A stretch of DNA of 64,000 nt from Acinetobacter sp. C32I (GTDB lineage: Bacteria > Pseudomonadota > Gammaproteobacteria > Pseudomonadales > Moraxellaceae): positions 310,001 to 374,000 of the forward strand of contig NZ_CP098480.1 of assembly GCF_023702715.1 (NCBI RefSeq), read 5' to 3'. A program made the translations under genes and the position numbers. The notes under the pieces were generated by a model. It had not been told where the DNA came from and did no database searches. It worked only from the letters and a program-made list of their open reading frames with translations. Each line of letters opens with the position of its first letter. The stretch's first letter is position 1. Positions 43,322 through 52,229 of this stretch are shown piece after piece.

Positions 43322-44049
43322 CTTTGTTATCGATACAGCATTTACATAAGTTTTATAAACAAAGTCATATTTTGCATGGCATTGATCTAGAGGTACAGCA
43401 AGGTGAAGTGGTGGTGATTTTAGGACCATCGGGTTGCGGAAAGAGTACTTTGCTACGCTGTATCAACGGATTGGAACCCATTCAAGAAGGCGAAATTCAC
43501 CTGAAAGATGTGGGTGTATTGGGGCAGGACTTGTCGTGGGATAACGTGCGCCAACAGATTGGGATGGTGTTCCAGAACTATGAGTTATTCAAGCATATGA
43601 ATGTGATTGATAACATTCTGCTGGGCCCGTTAAAAGCGCAAAAACGCCAACGCGCAGAAGTGGAACAACTGGCAGATCAGTTGTTGCAGCGCGTGGGTTT
43701 ACTTGATCGTAAATATGACTATCCCTCCAACTTATCAGGCGGTCAGAAGCAGCGGATTGCCATCGTCCGTGCCTTGGTGATGAAACCGAAAGTGATCTTA
43801 CTGGATGAAATTACTGCAGCCTTAGACCCTGAAATGGTGCGGGAAGTCTTAGATGTGGTGCTGAAACTGGCACAGGAAGGTATGACCATGTTGATCGTGA
43901 CTCATGAAATGGGCTTTGCCCGCAAAGTGGCAGATCGCATTATTTTTATGGATCAGGGCAAGATCATTGAGCAAAGCTCGCCAGAAGCATTTTTTCAGCA
44001 TCCACAGACAGAACGCGCCAAAACCTTTTTAAATATTTTGAATTATTAA
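43318..44049 (+). CDS. Polar amino acid ABC transporter ATP-binding protein
   Basis: A 243 aa ABC ATPase of the GlnQ/HisP family. Walker A is GPSGCGKST, the Q-loop region is [15 protein letters not shown], the signature is LSGGQKQR, Walker B is [15 protein letters not shown] and the switch His is in TVTHEMG-like [16 protein letters not shown] longer frame back to 43225 overlaps the permease and is spurious; ATG 43318 overlaps the permease stop. Confidence 0.93.
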   Translation: MTLLSIQHLHKFYKQSHILHGIDLEVQQGEVVVILGPSGCGKSTLLRCINGLEPIQEGEIHLKDVGVLGQDLSWDNVRQQIGMVFQNYELFKHMNVIDNILLGPLKAQKRQRAEVEQLADQLLQRVGLLDRKYDYPSNLSGGQKQRIAIVRALVMKPKVILLDEITAALDPEMVREVLDVVLKLAQEGMTMLIVTHEMGFARKVADRIIFMDQGKIIEQSSPEAFFQHPQTERAKTFLNILNY

Positions 44050-44061
44050 AATGAGGACTTT

Positions 44062-44964
44062 ATGAGATTGAATTTAGCAATTGGGCAATATGCCCATTCT
44101 TCAAAAATAAAAATGTTTGGTCTGGGCATCACCTGTGTACTGATGGCAACTGTGTTGACGGGCTGTAATCAACCTGCTTCCTCAGAGCCTAAAGCTACGA
44201 CACAAGATACTTCACTGGAACAGATTCGAAAAAATGGTGTATTGCGGGTTGGCGTATTTGCCGACAATCCACCTTTTGGTTATGTCGATAGTGCGGGCAA
44301 AAATCAGGGCTTTGATGTCGCTTTGGCAAAGCGTGTCACTCAAGATTTACTGGGTGATGAAAATAAAATTCAGTTTGTGGTGGCAGAAGCTGCCAATCGG
44401 GTTGAGTTTTTAAAGTCAGGAAAAGTTGATGTGGTTTTTGCCAGCTTTTCGGTGACGCCAGAGCGGCAACAGGTGGTTGATTTTTCCGAGCCTTATTTGA
44501 AAGCCTCCTTAGGGATTGTCTCACCCAAAGCCAAAGCCATTACCGATGTTAAAAGTCTCGAAGGCAAAACTTTAATTGTGAATAAGGGCTCAAGCTCAGA
44601 GATCTATTTCAGTAAAAACTATCCCAAAATTCATTTATTGAAATTTGGACAAAATACCGATGCGTTTAATGCATTGATTGATGGTCGGGGCGATGCCATT
44701 TCACAAGACAGTACCTACGCACTGGCATGGGCAGCCAAGAATCCGAATTATGTGGCGGGTATTCCACAGATTGGTAATGAAGATTTCATTGCAGCAGGCG
44801 TGAAGAAGGGTAATACCCAATTACTGCACTGGCTCAATGATGAAATTAAACAGCTCAGGGCGACAGGTGAAGTTCAAAAGATTTATGACCAAACTTTGAA
44901 GCCAATTTATGGCGAAAAAGTGAACCCCAATATCTTTTTAGATGTTGATAGCACCAAGCAATAA
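44062..44964 (+). CDS. Amino acid ABC transporter binding lipoprotein 1
   Basis: A 300 aa solute-binding lipoprotein (SBP family 3). The signal peptide ends in the lipobox LTGC (Cys35). The mature part has IRKNGVLRVGVFADNPPFGY, GFDVALAKRV and DVVFASFSVTPERQQVVDFS, the ligand-binding lobe pattern of polar amino acid receptors (glutamate, aspartate, cysteine class). GAGGA lies before the ATG. It follows the ATPase by 12 bases, and a close paralogue follows. Confidence 0.9.
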   Translation: MRLNLAIGQYAHSSKIKMFGLGITCVLMATVLTGCNQPASSEPKATTQDTSLEQIRKNGVLRVGVFADNPPFGYVDSAGKNQGFDVALAKRVTQDLLGDENKIQFVVAEAANRVEFLKSGKVDVVFASFSVTPERQQVVDFSEPYLKASLGIVSPKAKAITDVKSLEGKTLIVNKGSSSEIYFSKNYPKIHLLKFGQNTDAFNALIDGRGDAISQDSTYALAWAAKNPNYVAGIPQIGNEDFIAAGVKKGNTQLLHWLNDEIKQLRATGEVQKIYDQTLKPIYGEKVNPNIFLDVDSTKQ

Positions 44965-44996
44965 CAGATTTTTAAAACACTAAAAAAGGTGAACGT

Positions 44997-45863
44997 ATGC
45001 AAACAATAACATTGTCAAATATTCAAAAATTACTGCTGGCTTCTATATTCAGTTTAGGACTGACGGCGTGTAATAAAAATCCACAGTCAGCAGAGAAATC
45101 GGCTGAGGCATCAACGCAAGTCTCCAGTATAGAACAGATCAAGAAAAATGGAGTGGTGCGTATTGGTGTGTTTAGCGATAAGCCACCGTTTGGATATCTG
45201 GATGCGCAAGGTAAAAATCAGGGTTTTGATGTGGAAATTGCCAAACATGTGGCCAAAGATTTATTGGGAGATGAAAATAAAGTTCAGTTTGTATTGACGG
45301 AAGCGGCCAATCGAGTGGAATATCTGAAAGCCAATAAAGTCGATATTATTTTTGCCAACTTCACTGTAACACCTGAACGTGCGCAGGTGGTGGATTTTGC
45401 TAAACCTTATTTAAAAGTGGCCTTAGGTGTGGTGTCACCGAAAAATAAACCAATTACTGATATTGCCCAATTAAAGGACCAAACCTTATTGGTGAATAAG
45501 GGCACGACAGCGGATTCATTCTTTAGCAAGCAGCATCCAGAAATTAAGTTGCAAAAGTATGAGCAAAATACTGAAACGTTTGATGCCTTAAAAGATGGTC
45601 GTGGTGCAGCTTTGGCGCATGACAATCTTTTAGTCTTAGCCTGGGCAAAAGAAAATCCAAATTATACCGTGGGTATCACCAATCTAGGGGAGCAGGATTT
45701 AATTGCACCCGCTGTTCAAAAAGGTAATAAAGAATTGCTGGATTGGTTAAATCAAGATTTGGAAAAACTCGCCAAACAAGGAGTCATCCATCAAGCTTAT
45801 GAAAAGACTTTAAAACCTGTCTATGGTGATGGTATTCCTGCCAAAGACTTAATTATTGAATAA
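44997..45863 (+). CDS. Amino acid ABC transporter binding lipoprotein 2
   Basis: A 288 aa paralogue of the previous gene, with lipobox LTAC (Cys25) and IKKNGVVRIGVFSDKPPFGY, GFDVEIAKHVAKDLLGDENK and DIIFANFTVTPERAQVVDFA. The two are clearly a tandem duplication with sequence divergence throughout, so they may bind different amino acids for one channel. A strong terminator follows. Confidence 0.9.
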   Translation: MQTITLSNIQKLLLASIFSLGLTACNKNPQSAEKSAEASTQVSSIEQIKKNGVVRIGVFSDKPPFGYLDAQGKNQGFDVEIAKHVAKDLLGDENKVQFVLTEAANRVEYLKANKVDIIFANFTVTPERAQVVDFAKPYLKVALGVVSPKNKPITDIAQLKDQTLLVNKGTTADSFFSKQHPEIKLQKYEQNTETFDALKDGRGAALAHDNLLVLAWAKENPNYTVGITNLGEQDLIAPAVQKGNKELLDWLNQDLEKLAKQGVIHQAYEKTLKPVYGDGIPAKDLIIE

Positions 45864-45885
45864 TCATTTTCAATGAATCTGAAAG

Positions 45886-45917
45886 CCAAGCGAGGTTGAG
45901 TTTCGCTTGGTTTTTTT
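45886..45917 (+). terminator. Intrinsic terminator of the ABC transporter operon
   Basis: CCAAGCGA (45886-45893) and TCGCTTGG (45903-45910) form a perfect 8-bp GC-rich stem with a 9-base loop, followed by a T7 run. This ends the operon that starts at 41992. Confidence 0.92.
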
Positions 45918-46006
45918 ATGACTACAAATTGATGTGTATTACAAAGTATAGACAGTGCTCAGAAAATCCGCCCCTTAGAATGAATAAAACACAGGGAACA
46001 CATCAA

Positions 46007-46453
46007 ATGCAAAGAACAGAAATAGATTTTATCGTGAAAGATAGCATAACTGCATTGGCATTTTATGAGCAGGTTTTTGAGGTTGAAAGAATTGAAGTTG
46101 GTGATTTTGTCGTTGGACAAAATAGTGTGATTATGAGTATTCATGGGGTTCATTTTCATATGCTGGATGAAAACCCAGATTTCCGATTGCTGGCTCCTAC
46201 TCAAGAAAGCTACATTCCGATTTGGTTTAATATTACCGTCACTGATATCGAGAAAACATTGCAGCAAGCAGTCGATGCGGGTGCCGCGGTGATTCAGGCG
46301 GTACAGGATATGCCTAAAATGGGCATCAAAAACGCGATGTTTAAAGATCCTTTTGGCTATATGTGGTTATTACATCAGATACTTGAAGTGGTTGATTATG
46401 AAACTCGGGCTCAATTATTGGAGCAACAAGGTTTTCAGCGTAAATCTGGTTAA
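46007..46453 (+). CDS. VOC superfamily (glyoxalase-like) protein
   Basis: A 148 aa protein with paired beta-alpha-beta modules: EIDFIVKDSITALAFYEQVF at the start and ITVTDIEKTLQQAVDAGAAV, then MFKDPFGYMWLLHQ at the end, as in glyoxalase/bleomycin-resistance (PhnB-like) proteins. I use ATG 46007, with AGGGA upstream; the frame extends to 45896 but its first 37 residues are unlike the family and include the terminator region. The substrate is unknown. Confidence 0.8.
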   Translation: MQRTEIDFIVKDSITALAFYEQVFEVERIEVGDFVVGQNSVIMSIHGVHFHMLDENPDFRLLAPTQESYIPIWFNITVTDIEKTLQQAVDAGAAVIQAVQDMPKMGIKNAMFKDPFGYMWLLHQILEVVDYETRAQLLEQQGFQRKSG

Positions 46454-46481
46454 TAAATCAGTCGATAAAAATGCGATGTCA

Positions 46482-46517
46482 TACAGCAAGCCTGTATATT
46501 GGTTGATGCTTGCTGTA
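46482..46517. terminator. Bidirectional hairpin between VOC and porin genes
   Basis: TACAGCAAGC (46482-46491) and GCTTGCTGTA (46508-46517) form a perfect 10-bp stem with a 16-base loop between two convergent genes. The minus-strand exit has a short T-run (ATTTTTA), and the plus-strand exit is moderately T-rich. Confidence 0.65.
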
Positions 46518-46534
46518 CTTCGCTTAGCTTTATT

Positions 46535-47314
46535 CTAAAAAGACTTGGTCAAGCTAAACACGGCGGCAGTTTTAACCCCTTTTTTATTGCTATCTGAATA
46601 ACCAGAGCTATCAAGGTTGGTTCCAATTGCAGCCAGTTCCGCACTTAAGTTCATCGGTTTATAGCTATAATTTGTGCCAATTTTCCAATCGAAGAAATGA
46701 TCTTTAGGATCTCCACCATAAATTTCTTGGCTTGCTTTGGAATAGCCTAAGCTTGCAACTGCACCAAAGTTGGTTTCGGCAATGGGAGTGCTATATAAAA
46801 GGTTAAAATACCAATTTTTGACATTTTCACCTATGCTTTGGCGAGTGGCTTTGCCTCCATATTGCGGGGTATAGCTCACACTCGGTGTAAAGCTATCATT
46901 ATCGTTCAAAGCATTATTGATGATTAGTTTGAGATAATACTCATTATAATTTAAGTCGCTTTTACCGACATAATGATAACGCAGCATACCGAGATCAAGA
47001 GTGGGTTGGAATTTCCCTAAGTTGATTGGAGTGGTATAGCCAATAAAAGGATCGAGTTCTAAGTGTGCTTCATCACCAAAATCAACATTCGAAGCAAAAG
47101 CCGAGGCATAGAATCCTGAGGAATGATTTAAGACAAAGTTACCTTGCAAGGCTGCATCATTCTGGGTTTGAGTTTGTCCACGCCAACGATATTCACTGGC
47201 CAATGTGACATTGCCACTCAGCACTAAATTCGATGTTGTGGGCTGATCTGATGCTAACGCATCGTTTGAGGCTAAAACAGTTGTTAAAACCAGCACACAA
47301 TGAAAACCTTTCAT
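46535..47314 (-). CDS. TorF family putative porin
   Basis: A 259 aa outer-membrane beta-barrel protein. Signal peptide MKGFHCVLVLTTVLASNDALA, then GNVTLASEYRWRGQTQTQND, a signature of the TorF (PF09694) family, alternating amphipathic strands (FYASAFASNVDFG, LHYHYVG-like LRYHYVGKSD) and a terminal Phe (SLTKSF). GAGGAT precedes the ATG. It may provide a pore for small solutes; the substrate is not evident. Convergent with the VOC gene. Confidence 0.85.
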   Translation of the reverse strand: MKGFHCVLVLTTVLASNDALASDQPTTSNLVLSGNVTLASEYRWRGQTQTQNDAALQGNFVLNHSSGFYASAFASNVDFGDEAHLELDPFIGYTTPINLGKFQPTLDLGMLRYHYVGKSDLNYNEYYLKLIINNALNDNDSFTPSVSYTPQYGGKATRQSIGENVKNWYFNLLYSTPIAETNFGAVASLGYSKASQEIYGGDPKDHFFDWKIGTNYSYKPMNLSAELAAIGTNLDSSGYSDSNKKGVKTAAVFSLTKSF

Positions 47315-47441
47315 AACATCCTCAGCATATGAGTTAAATTTGATGTGATGTATATTAGGTTTTAATTGATTGATAAATAATAAAAATATCGTAAATTATG
47401 CGTAAAGAAAGCATAAATTTTTAACACATATTTAATAGCCG

Positions 47442-47891
47442 CTATAGATTCACTTTTAATACTTCTGTTGTATCCGCGTCTAAGATATGCCCTTTACTTG
47501 AGCTGAGTGTCATTAATGGCACAGGTTTTTGGGTGGATTTTTCGATCAGGACAGAATGCGCTTCATTTTTCCCAAATAGATATTGTTCACCCCATTGGCG
47601 TAATGCAACCACGATCGGGAACAGCTGTTTTCCTTTATCCGTCAAAATATATTCTTGATAGGCTGTGCCATCAGACGCGGCTCGCATTTCTAGAATTTCA
47701 GCATCAATTAATTTATGCAGTCTGTTGGATAAAATATTACGTGCAACACTCAGACTACGTTGTAGATCACCAAAGCGATGTATCCCATCCATCACATCGC
47801 GAATAATCAGCAATGACCAACGATCTCCAATCACATCAGCACAACGTGCAACAGGACAAGGTTCATCTACGGAAGTTTTATTTGATGACAT
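47442..47891 (-). CDS. HxlR family transcriptional regulator
   Basis: A 149 aa winged-helix regulator: CPVARCADVIGDRWSLLIIR, then FGDLQRSLSVARNILSNRLH, LIDAEILEMR and YILTDKGKQLFPIVVALRQW are all canonical for HxlR/MarR-like regulators. The conserved CPVAR Cys could sense thiol-reactive compounds. Divergent from an MFS exporter with a 96-base operator-containing gap, so it most likely represses that exporter. Confidence 0.9.
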   Translation of the reverse strand: MSSNKTSVDEPCPVARCADVIGDRWSLLIIRDVMDGIHRFGDLQRSLSVARNILSNRLHKLIDAEILEMRAASDGTAYQEYILTDKGKQLFPIVVALRQWGEQYLFGKNEAHSVLIEKSTQKPVPLMTLSSSKGHILDADTTEVLKVNL

Positions 47892-47917
47892 CGTATTCTC
47901 GGAACAGTTGAATCAGA

Positions 47918-47977
47918 CTAGTTGCATTTTAAAACTAGATCGCTTATGGTTCAACTGGTTTTAATTTGAAACTAGTT
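47918..47977. promoter_or_regulatory. Repeated CTAGTT-type operators between HxlR and MFS genes
   Basis: CTAGTT-N9-AACTAG (47918-47938) is a perfect inverted repeat. A second pair, AACTGGTT (47953-47960) and AACTAGTT (47970-47977), lies closer to the MFS start. The ACTAGT-like half-site appears four times in 60 bases, typical of a winged-helix dimer operator controlling both genes. Confidence 0.55.
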
Positions 47978-47987
47978 TGGTGCTGCG

Positions 47988-49238
47988 ATGAATAGTCCCT
48001 GTACATCGGCTTTATCACAAAATGAAAAGCATTGTTTAATCCAGTCCAAAAAATTGCCGACCTGTTTGGTGTGGCTATTTGCCATTGCAAGTGGTCTGAG
48101 TGTTGCCAATGTTTATTATGCGCAACCATTGCTTGATGCAATTGCAGCGGATTTGGCAATCAGTTATGCCGCTGTTGGCAGTGTCATTCTCGTGACTCAA
48201 CTGGGTTGTGCGATCGCTTTATTGTTGTTAGTTCCATTGGGAGATCGAGTCGATCGTAGACGTTTAATGCTATTACAGCTATTCGGATTGGTGCTTGCAT
48301 TGACTGCTGTAAGTATCACTAAAACGGCTATAGGCATATTTGCAAGTATGTTTGCTGTTGGCATGTTAGGGACTGCTATGACGCAGGGACTGATTGCCTA
48401 TGCTGCAAGTGTTGCCGAATCCCATGAGCGTGGATATGTCGTAGGTACAGCACAAAGTGGCGTGTTTATCGGATTGTTATTAGCACGTGTTTTTGCTGGA
48501 GGTGTGAGCGATTTAGCTGGATGGAGGAGCGTATATTTTTGTGCAGCAACACTGATGTTGATGATTGCATTCCCACTTTGGAAATCCTTGCCAGTACGAT
48601 CCAATACACAGAATACGTTGGCTTATCCTCGTTTGATTTTGTCGATGTTAAGTTTGCTTTATCACAATAAACTATTACAAATACGAGGCATATTGGCATT
48701 GCTGATGTTTGCAGTATTTAATATTTTTTGGAGTGCACTGGCATTATTGTTGAGTTCTCCTCCTTATCAGTATTCCCATACCGCTATCGGTGCATTTGGT
48801 TTGGTTGGGGCACTGGGGGCATTAATGGCCACAAAAGCTGGACAATGGGCAGATCAAGGCTTTGCACAAAGAACCAGTGCTTTTGCATTGCTCGTCATCT
48901 TATTGTCTTGGTTGGCATTCGCTCAAATGGAATACTCAATTGTGGCATTAATCATCGGTATTTTATTACTGGATCTGGGTGGGCAAGCTTTACATGTCAC
49001 CAATCAAAGCATGATCTTACAAACTGGACAGGACAATCAAAGCCGCTTAATTGGACTGTATATGTTGTTCTATGCCGCAGGTAGTGGATTGGGAGCAATC
49101 ACTACAACCATCACCTATGCAAAATCGGGGTGGTATGGGGTATGTTTACTGGGTGCCTGTGTAAGCTTTATGGCCTTATTGTTTTGGTGCTTAACACGGC
49201 ATGTTAACATAGTCATTAGACACTGCGTAGAAACATAA
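47988..49238 (+). CDS. MFS efflux transporter
   Basis: A 416 aa major facilitator with about 12 helices. It begins after a polar N-terminus with LVWLFAIASGLSVANVYYAQ, PLLDAIAADL, PLGDRVDRRRLMLLQLFGLV (loop 2-3 motif) and later TQGLIAYAASVAESHERGYV, typical of the drug/metabolite exporter subgroup that starts with YYAQPLL. The substrate is unknown. It is probably induced through the divergent HxlR regulator. Confidence 0.85.
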   Translation: MNSPCTSALSQNEKHCLIQSKKLPTCLVWLFAIASGLSVANVYYAQPLLDAIAADLAISYAAVGSVILVTQLGCAIALLLLVPLGDRVDRRRLMLLQLFGLVLALTAVSITKTAIGIFASMFAVGMLGTAMTQGLIAYAASVAESHERGYVVGTAQSGVFIGLLLARVFAGGVSDLAGWRSVYFCAATLMLMIAFPLWKSLPVRSNTQNTLAYPRLILSMLSLLYHNKLLQIRGILALLMFAVFNIFWSALALLLSSPPYQYSHTAIGAFGLVGALGALMATKAGQWADQGFAQRTSAFALLVILLSWLAFAQMEYSIVALIIGILLLDLGGQALHVTNQSMILQTGQDNQSRLIGLYMLFYAAGSGLGAITTTITYAKSGWYGVCLLGACVSFMALLFWCLTRHVNIVIRHCVET

Positions 49239-49282
49239 GGTGAATTGAGAGATATTAAAATCAGCATCAACATTATAGTAAA

Positions 49283-50161
49283 TCACTCAATCCCGACCAC
49301 AGTCGTGATATATGCGGTGGTCATTAAAATAATTAACCCAAGTGACATTTCAAACAGGATGGCATAACCCAACTGTTTCGCAAATTTAGGCTGTTGCAAG
49401 CGCGGGGTAAAGTACCATTTATTAAATGCAGCTAATAATAAAATGCTAAAAACAAATAATAGTTTAATGATAAAACCTTGCCCATAAGGCGTTGTGAGGA
49501 GGGTATCAACATCCTTAAACAACAACAGAGCGATGCTGACACCGCATGCAATTAATATCGCTACAATAAATGCCGCAATCCGCCCAAATAGATGCATAGC
49601 CTGTTTTAATGGCAGTCCAGTGATGATGTGGCTGATTTTCCATAATGGGTACAGTGATCCCATCCAGACAGACATTAAAAGCACATGGATGGTCAATAAC
49701 AGCTGGGCAAAAATGGATAAATTGGTCACATGACCCAGTTGAGAAAAACTATAAGTGACTAGGAATATAGAAATCACCCAAAAGATCTTTTCAAAGATAT
49801 TAACTCGAATGTTTTTTTGATTGAGCTTAAAAATGAGTAATAACAGAATCAGTGCAAAGCTGAAGATTCGAATGAAGTGGGTATGTCCTGTAGCAGTATT
49901 AATTATAATATTGATATAGGTCCAATTAAACATGCCCAGTAGACCTGTATTAGAAAAGCTACCAATTAAAAGTAAAAAGGCCAATACGCTTGAAAGCAAT
50001 CCTAAAACTGCACCCAATGTCATATATTGGACAATGGTACTTTTTATTGCAGTATAACGGCCTAATAGGAAGTAGCAGAATGAACCGCCAATGACCATAA
50101 TCATGCCGAGATAAAGGCTTATTTTGTTAAACCAAGCGGCAAATATCCAATATTCAGACAT
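49283..50161 (-). CDS. copD: CopD family copper resistance/transport membrane protein
   Basis: A 292 aa inner-membrane protein with about eight helices. It has the CopD pattern WFNKISLYLGMIMVIGG, TGHTHFIRIFSFAL, LLTIHVLLMSVWMGSLYPLW and RIAAFIVAILIACGV, with potential copper ligands His and Met in the helices. AAGGAA precedes the ATG. It lies 78 bases downstream of copC on the same strand. CopD imports copper across the inner membrane with copper delivered by CopC. Confidence 0.85.
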   Translation of the reverse strand: MSEYWIFAAWFNKISLYLGMIMVIGGSFCYFLLGRYTAIKSTIVQYMTLGAVLGLLSSVLAFLLLIGSFSNTGLLGMFNWTYINIIINTATGHTHFIRIFSFALILLLLIFKLNQKNIRVNIFEKIFWVISIFLVTYSFSQLGHVTNLSIFAQLLLTIHVLLMSVWMGSLYPLWKISHIITGLPLKQAMHLFGRIAAFIVAILIACGVSIALLLFKDVDTLLTTPYGQGFIIKLLFVFSILLLAAFNKWYFTPRLQQPKFAKQLGYAILFEMSLGLIILMTTAYITTVVGIE

Positions 50162-50239
50162 TATTTTTATTCCTTGGGATGAACAACTTACTCATTGATC
50201 GAGTTGGTAAATTGTTCATATCTCGTTATGAGCGATGTC

Positions 50240-50611
50240 TTATTTAAAGCTGAAACTATATTCACCATTCATGTTATGACCATCTTTGCCCATGGTGCTC
50301 CAAAGCACGGTATATTTGCCTTTTTTCAGTGTAGGGATGGCAATATCAAAGGTTTTTTTCAGGTCATGGCTGACTTTATAATTCAGCGGCAATTCTCGGC
50401 GTTGTTCATCTAACACTTGAATTTTCATTAACATCACCTCATCACCAAAATTAAGGCTTAGGTTTTTAGGTTGGGTTGAAACAACGGTATTTGCAGCAGG
50501 GCTAGCACTGATCAAGCTGACATGAGCAAAGGCCGTAGATGTGGCGATGGTTAGGGTTGTACCGATGATCAGGTTGCGCAACATGGTTTTACTGTTTTGT
50601 ACAAGACTCAT
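50240..50611 (-). CDS. copC: CopC periplasmic copper-binding protein
   Basis: A 123 aa periplasmic protein. The signal peptide ends STAFA, so His is the first mature residue (HVSLISASPAAN), as required for the N-terminal copper-binding brace in CopC. The C-terminal GHNMNGEYSFSFK gives the other conserved His (GHNMNG). It lacks the Met-rich loop of plasmid CopC proteins. GAGGAT precedes the ATG. It forms an operon with copD. Confidence 0.88.
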   Translation of the reverse strand: MSLVQNSKTMLRNLIIGTTLTIATSTAFAHVSLISASPAANTVVSTQPKNLSLNFGDEVMLMKIQVLDEQRRELPLNYKVSHDLKKTFDIAIPTLKKGKYTVLWSTMGKDGHNMNGEYSFSFK

Positions 50612-50735
50612 TTCTTATCCTCTTTAAAGCATGATGTATGGGAAATGGCACAATCAGCGCCATCTGCTTTCATGTTTGATTATCCAAGTAGCATCAGTAC
50701 TTCTAGGCGACAGGAAAATTACGTTTTTGTCATTC

Positions 50736-51920
50736 TTATGGCTGTAGGTTTGGTTTCAGGCTACGAAGGACAAGTGGAAGGGCAAGCAGATAAATCACGG
50801 CCACGCTTAACCATATAGCACCTGGCCATTTGGATTGAAATTGAAAATATAGGCTAGAGAACAACAGTGGGGCAAACATAGAGGCTAAACTGATCGTCGA
50901 TGCAATGATGCCCTGAAACTGGCCTTGTTGTTCAGATGAGACTTTTTGTGAAGCCAAGGCTTGTAAAGATGGGGTACCGATACTGCCTAGGGCGAAAATT
51001 GGCATGATGGCAAAAATCATCCAGCCTTGCTGCGCAAAAGCCATCACCACTAAGGCAATAGCGCTACAACTCATGCCGATTAAGACTGTATTTCGATTAC
51101 CAAAGCGGCTGGATGCGTGTTGTGGAACAAAAGCCTGAACCAGCATTTGGCATAAACCAAACATGCCTAAAGAAAGACCGATCCAGAAAGCATTCCATTG
51201 AAAAGCTGCATGTCCCCATAAAGCCCAGCAAACCGCATAGGCTTCACCTGTGGCACTAAAGATAAAAAAAGTGGCAATTAAGGGCAACACATTGGGGATC
51301 GAGCGAAGTGAAGCAAAAGCTTTAAATGGATTAAGTGTCATTGCAGATTCTTGATGAGTATGATCTGCTGTTTTTGATTCAGATAGCGCCCAATAGGTCA
51401 ATAAAAAGTTGTGACCTGTCAGTATGGCTGCAATCAAAAAGGGAAGCCTGAGCCAATATTCACCGAGCAAACCACCCAGGATTGGCCCAATAATAAAACC
51501 TGCGCCAAACATCGCGCTCATTAAGCCAAAATGTTTTGCACGCTGTTCTGGTTTTGAGATATCCACCAGATAAGCAGACGCAACAGACATATTGGCACTG
51601 CTCATGCCTGCAATGATTCGCCCCATGAATAACAGTACGAGGCTATGTGAAAAGGTGAGCAATATATAGTTGGTGGTCGAGCCTGCCAGTGACAGCAGCA
51701 GAATCGGTCGTCGTCCAAACTTGTCACTTAATGCACCGAGCATGGGGGAAAAGATAAATTGCATGGCAGCATAGAGACTACCGAGCAGACCGATGTACAG
51801 CGCAGTTTGGTGAGTATGGCTAATATCTTGAAGTAATGTGGGTAAAATTGGAAAAATAAGCCCGATTCCGATTGCATCTAAAGCAATGGTCGAAAAAATA
51901 ATAAATAGAGAGCGATTCAT
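50736..51920 (-). CDS. TetA-like MFS drug efflux protein
   Basis: A 394 aa MFS transporter of the TCR/Tet type: MNRSLFIIFSTIALDAIGIG, LIFPILPTLLQD, MLGALSDKFGRRPILLLSLA, GRIIAGMSSANMSVASAYLV and GFIIGPILGGLLGEYW. I start at 51920, where AGGA lies 8 bases upstream; the in-frame extension to 51992 is not family-like. It has no adjacent TetR gene and shows no mobile-element flanks, so it looks like a chromosomal member and not an acquired resistance gene. Substrates are unknown. Confidence 0.85.
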   Translation of the reverse strand: MNRSLFIIFSTIALDAIGIGLIFPILPTLLQDISHTHQTALYIGLLGSLYAAMQFIFSPMLGALSDKFGRRPILLLSLAGSTTNYILLTFSHSLVLLFMGRIIAGMSSANMSVASAYLVDISKPEQRAKHFGLMSAMFGAGFIIGPILGGLLGEYWLRLPFLIAAILTGHNFLLTYWALSESKTADHTHQESAMTLNPFKAFASLRSIPNVLPLIATFFIFSATGEAYAVCWALWGHAAFQWNAFWIGLSLGMFGLCQMLVQAFVPQHASSRFGNRNTVLIGMSCSAIALVVMAFAQQGWMIFAIMPIFALGSIGTPSLQALASQKVSSEQQGQFQGIIASTISLASMFAPLLFSSLYFQFQSKWPGAIWLSVAVIYLLALPLVLRSLKPNLQP

Positions 51921-52190
51921 AAAGCGTCCTATCGAAAAAGCAGGTACAGCAATGCTGCGAAAACCTGTTAACGATGCCTGATAACAACTCAAGCCCTGAT
52001 GAACGCTGACCGAATCTTAAAGATTGGGATATGTGTCGATAAGATATTTTTTAATGAAAAGCTATCTGTATCAATTTTTCGCGATTTTTTATCGTAACAA
52101 TGAAAATGAATGAATTGAACAATCCACTCATCTGTTGAAAATTTTAGCACTTAACGGTGAAGAGAAACAAGATCATGCTTATTTATGGGA

Positions 52191-52218
52191 GCAGATGCAT
52201 TTGGCATGCTGCATCTGC
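52191..52218. terminator. Perfect 9-bp hairpin downstream of fsr
   Basis: GCAGATGCA (52191-52199) and TGCATCTGC (52210-52218) pair perfectly with a 10-base loop, 12 bases past the fsr stop on the minus strand. There is no T-run on the exit side, so it may be a weak terminator. It lies about 270 bases upstream of the TetA-like start; the rest of that gap shows no other feature. Confidence 0.45.
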
Positions 52219-52229
52219 TGATGAAATAA

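Noticed and set aside
50736-51920. Acquired tetracycline resistance gene
   Set aside because: TetA-like, but with no adjacent divergent TetR gene, no mobile-element flanks and local base composition; looks chromosomal.
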